The notes beneath the pieces were generated by a model. It was not told the origin of the DNA and did not search any database. It saw only the letters and a list, made by a program, of their open reading frames with translations. From contig CAJOHE010000004.1 in the NCBI GenBank assembly GCA_905234495.1, forward strand, positions 165,348 to 221,640: a DNA stretch of 56,293 nt, given 5' to 3'. This document shows positions 54,506-56,293 of the stretch, in pieces (the stretch's first letter is position 1; each line of letters opens with the position of its first letter). Position numbers and translations under genes: made by a program. The DNA comes from an uncultured Eubacterium sp. (lineage in GTDB: Bacteria > Bacillota > Clostridia > Oscillospirales > Acutalibacteraceae).

Positions 54506-55363
54506 TTAAATCAAAAAGCCTTTGGATTTCCCGTTTTTCAAGTCCGAAACAGATGAATATACCAAATCATAAGACAAATATCCCCTCAACATTCTGTAAA
54601 CAGGAATGTTGTGTTCTTCAGCAATTGATTCTAATTCATCAGCTGATTCGTTAGAAAGAGTCTTAAATCCTAAATATACTCCCGTTATTGCTTCCGGGAT
54701 ATGATAAAGCAATGTTTCTTCTTTTTTCGGTAAAATAAGACGCCATTCTTTTTCATAAGACCAATCTTTTGACTTAAAAAGTGCAGGACAAATCATAACA
54801 TATTTATCGTCAATGCCGCGCATGTCGATGATATCGGAAGCATCAAAAGGTTTTTCAGTATAAACTACAGGCATTAACGGTTTCACTATACTCGTGATTT
54901 TATCAACATCATATTCAAGGCAAAACCCATTATGTTTATTAGCATAATGACCCCACATAACATTGGAACACGGTGTTTCACTAAAACACGATATTCTAAA
55001 ACTGTCATATAGTGGCAACAAGTCTTCTTCGTAAAGTGTAATGGTACCGTTTCTTCCGATTATTTCCAAAAAATCCTCTACGCTTGTAGGATCTCTACCA
55101 TCATCAAGCACCCTTTTTTTAATAATTCTCTCATAATCCAAATACCATCTCGAGTCGAGCGGGTCATTGAAGTTATATACTGAATTAAAAACTAAAGTCC
55201 CATTCTGTATATTGTCTTTCCAATAATTATCAAATGAAAAATACTTGTAAAGCTTTTTCGGCTTGTAATAATGAGCGATTTTTATTGCTTCGGTTACTTT
55301 GTAAGATTCTAAACATTTTTGATAGGCAATATTCCATCTATCACCCAAGTCCTGGATTTTCAT
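54506..55363 (-). CDS. DUF2971 family protein
   Basis: A 285-aa protein with clear DUF2971 marks: KKLYKYFSFDNY near residue 36, LVFNSVYNFNDPLDSR near 57, RISCFSETPCSNVMWGHYANKHNGFCLEYD near 122 and WSYEKEWRLILP near 205. Function of the family is not established. It is first in the minus-strand operon, with AGGTGATAAT before ATG, and 21 bases before the next gene, so the two are probably co-translated. Confidence 0.83.
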   Translation of the reverse strand: MKIQDLGDRWNIAYQKCLESYKVTEAIKIAHYYKPKKLYKYFSFDNYWKDNIQNGTLVFNSVYNFNDPLDSRWYLDYERIIKKRVLDDGRDPTSVEDFLEIIGRNGTITLYEEDLLPLYDSFRISCFSETPCSNVMWGHYANKHNGFCLEYDVDKITSIVKPLMPVVYTEKPFDASDIIDMRGIDDKYVMICPALFKSKDWSYEKEWRLILPKKEETLLYHIPEAITGVYLGFKTLSNESADELESIAEEHNIPVYRMLRGYLSYDLVYSSVSDLKNGKSKGFLI

Positions 55364-55699
55364 ATTATCACCTTTTATATGTTAACATATCGGTATGTAT
55401 TTTACAACATCTAACATCTTGTAGGGTTAATAATTGTACTGTTACAATTTATATTACAATCACTTGTATAACTTGTCTTTTGAAATAAAAAACGTCTAAT
55501 AATTTGACCACTTATCTGACCACTTATTGACCACTTATGAATTAAAAGCGACTGTAAAAAAATATAAATTCTGTTGCAAAGCATTGCTAAATATCGGCCT
55601 AACCTGCTGATTTTACTTTTAAGGCTTTATAATTCTTTGTAAAACGCTGAAAAACGGCTTGAATAGGGCGTTTGAAAATCCATTATTTTACACTTTCTA
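55364..55699. other. Non-coding right end of the island
   Basis: No gene seen. It contains the upstream region of the DUF2971 gene (a palindrome ATGTTAACAT near 55380), repeat cluster 2, an 11-bp inverted copy of tRNA-Thr sequence (ACCTGCTGATT, 55602-55612) and a loose inverted repeat AAACGC/GCGTTT (about 55639-55674) just before the right tRNA repeat. Confidence 0.6.
55505..55538 (+). repeat. Arm-type repeat cluster 2 (three TGACCACTTAT)
   Basis: Exact copies at 55505, 55517 and 55528. The extra C lies between the first and second, unlike clusters 1 and 3 where it lies between the second and third. This marks it as the right-end type. Confidence 0.8.
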
Positions 55700-55746
55700 G
55701 ATTTGTAATCAGCAGGTCAGGGGTTCGAGTCCGTTCACCAGCTCCA
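55700..55746 (+). repeat. Right 47-bp direct repeat (attR-like), partial tRNA-Thr
   Basis: Exact copy of 47957-48003: the anticodon stem-loop to CCA of tRNA-Thr without its 5' half. It cannot make a tRNA. Preceded by unrelated AT-rich sequence. Confidence 0.85.
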
Positions 55747-55753
55747 ATAATAT

Positions 55754-55830
55754 GGGCAGATTCCCGAGCGGCCAAAGGGATCAGACTGTAAATCTGACCT
55801 TCGGTGGTTCGAATCCACCTCTGCCCACCA
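55754..55830 (+). pseudogene. tRNA-Tyr copy lacking the long variable arm
   Basis: Same acceptor, D, anticodon (GTA) and T arms as 48010-48094, but the variable region is 5 bases rather than 13; an 8-base loss removes the mini-stem. Bacterial tRNA-Tyr is class II and TyrRS reads this arm. There is also no clear promoter. It is probably non-functional, though a weakly active tRNA cannot be ruled out. Confidence 0.7.
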
Positions 55831-55867
55831 AAAAGACCAAGTAGGTTTTCGCCTGCTTGGTCTTTTT
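55831..55867 (+). terminator. Terminator after the short-armed tRNA-Tyr
   Basis: AAAAGACCAAG pairs with CTTGGTCTTTT across an inner AGG/CCT stem and TTTTC-type loop, followed by T bases. Confidence 0.82.
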
Positions 55868-56001
55868 CTATAATAGTGGATTCGAACCACATACCCATCT
55901 TTCGCCGGTTCGGCTTGCCGGAGGCGGAAGGGGAATATAATGCGACGGCTTGCGCAGCAAGCGAACCTCGGGCAGAGCCCGAGTCCATCCTCTGCCCACC
56001 A
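55868..56001. other. Scrambled tRNA-derived region with small hairpins
   Basis: No gene. GTGGATTCGAACCAC (55876-55890) is the exact reverse complement of the tRNA-Tyr T arm. Then come hairpins GCTTGC-GCA-GCAAGC and CTCGGGC-AGA-GCCCGAG, and a mini-helix in which GGGCAGA (55970-55976) pairs with TCTGCCC (55991-55997) followed by ACCA, i.e. a tRNA-Tyr acceptor with the body removed. This looks like the remains of further recombination at the tRNA site. Confidence 0.55.
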
Positions 56002-56003
56002 CG

Positions 56004-56028
56004 AAAACCGCCTAACCAGGCGGTTTTT
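56004..56028 (+). terminator. Terminator after the tRNA-like remnant
   Basis: AAAACCGCCT, loop AACC, AGGCGGTTTT and a further T. It follows the ACCA end of the mini-helix as terminators follow real tRNA genes. Confidence 0.75.
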
Positions 56029-56108
56029 CGGCTTTTTATGGGCTTTATAAAAGTTGCCGAAACCGCAAAAATCGGCACTAAAAAATACATTTTCAGCCAA
56101 ATAAAATT

Positions 56109-56142
56109 CCCCTCAAAAGAATTACCTTTTGAGGGGCTTTTT
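56109..56142 (+). terminator. Terminator-like hairpin before repeat cluster 3
   Basis: CCCCTCAAAAG (56109-56119), loop AATTAC, CTTTTGAGGGG (56126-56136), then CTTTTTT. Cluster 1 is also preceded by a GGGGC hairpin with T run. Confidence 0.78.
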
Positions 56143-56158
56143 TCGTCAAAAACGCCTT

Positions 56159-56192
56159 TGACCACTTATTGACCACTTATCTAACCACTTAT
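56159..56192 (+). repeat. Arm-type repeat cluster 3, left-end type of a possible second element
   Basis: TGACCACTTAT at 56159 and 56170, and TAACCACTTAT at 56182 after one C. The spacing equals cluster 1. The remaining 56193-56293 is AT-rich with no gene visible before the window ends. Confidence 0.75.
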
Positions 56193-56293
56193 TGTTTGAA
56201 CATATTTTTTTATGGTTTTTTTAATATGTAAGTTGTTAATCATATTTTATGGTAAATTGTAATGGTGCATTAATCTCAGACACAGGGCAGGTA

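Larger units (their letters stand above)
47957..55746. mobile_element. Integrase-less defence island at tRNA-Thr (CIME-like)
   Basis: About 7.7 kb between exact 47-bp tRNA repeats. It is AT-rich against the GC-richer chromosome to its left, has TGACCACTTAT repeat clusters inside both ends, an excisionase-like gene near the left end and a minus-strand operon of restriction-modification and other defence-type genes. No recombinase, relaxase or phage structural gene is visible, so movement would need an integrase from elsewhere, perhaps from the tandem element suggested at 55831 onward. Confidence 0.75.

Noticed and set aside
55417..55440. Further REP copy at TTGTAGGGTTAATAATTG
   Set aside because: It has GTAGGG but no following palindrome.
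55683..56165. Long minus-strand frames over the right tRNA region
   Set aside because: They read through the tRNA copy and several terminators, have no ribosome site and contain the same false tRNA-derived peptide.

Overview
The window looks like a chromosome segment of an anaerobic Clostridia bacterium of the Ruminococcaceae/Oscillospiraceae type (Bacillota). This rests on the rimP-nusA-ylxR-ylxQ-infB-rbfA order, an FHA/FtsW-RodA/PBP cassette, an FtsEX locus next to a PucR-type regulator, DUF1653 and DUF4830 proteins, strong AGGAGG-like ribosome binding sites, many GTG/TTG starts and TTGACA-N17-TATAAT promoters. It is an organism-level inference, not a species call.

Layout. 118-6622 (minus): a MacB-type ABC exporter and a short inositol operon iolG-iolD-iolE that ends in its own terminator. 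6822-13008 (plus): a carbohydrate cluster with a TSCPD protein, a clan-D (alpha-galactosidase-like) glycosidase, a signal peptidase I with a zinc ribbon, a GPH-family sugar symporter, an alpha/beta hydrolase and a MIF-like tautomerase. 13170-21333: the translation/RNA operon rimP-nusA-rnpM-ylxQ-infB-rbfA-nrnA-truB-ribF-HAD. 21452-22454: rpsF-ssb-rpsR behind a structured leader. 22507-26824: DUF1653 protein, a membrane protein, a RAYT transposase carrying its own REP palindromes, an XRE/DUF4097 membrane regulator and galM. 26954-32827: FHA-RodA-PBP, hflX, a DUF4830 protein and an rsuA-type pseudouridine synthase. 33037-40608: a PucR-type regulator, ftsE, ftsX and three tandem M23 peptidases with coiled coils. 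40608-47865: queH, rarA, an aldo/keto reductase, nth, a shikimate-kinase-like gene, a gene broken by one in-frame stop, guaB and a GDPD-like membrane protein.

From 47928 the window changes character. A tRNA-Thr/tRNA-Tyr pair is followed by an AT-rich island of about 7.7 kb (to 55746). It is bounded by a perfect 47-bp direct repeat made of the 3' part of tRNA-Thr, starting at the anticodon stem-loop. The island holds a DUF6809-HTH (excisionase-like) protein, a zinc-ribbon protein with a nucleoside-deoxyribosyltransferase-like domain, two DNA methyltransferases, an HNH restriction-type nuclease, a candidate PD-(D/E)XK nuclease, a DUF2971 protein and a second protein of unknown function. Most read as one minus-strand operon. 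No integrase is present. Clusters of three 11-bp TGACCACTTAT repeats sit inside both ends, and a third cluster lies beyond the right repeat with the polarity of a left end, suggesting a second element in tandem past the window. The island is best read as a cis-mobilizable defence island (CIME-like).

The most unusual observations are the two non-identical tRNA-Tyr copies (the right one lacks the long variable arm, so excision could remove the good copy), the REP palindromes with compensatory changes inside the RAYT gene, the tripled M23 genes behind ftsEX, and the zinc-ribbon/NDT-like protein next to a restriction-modification cluster.
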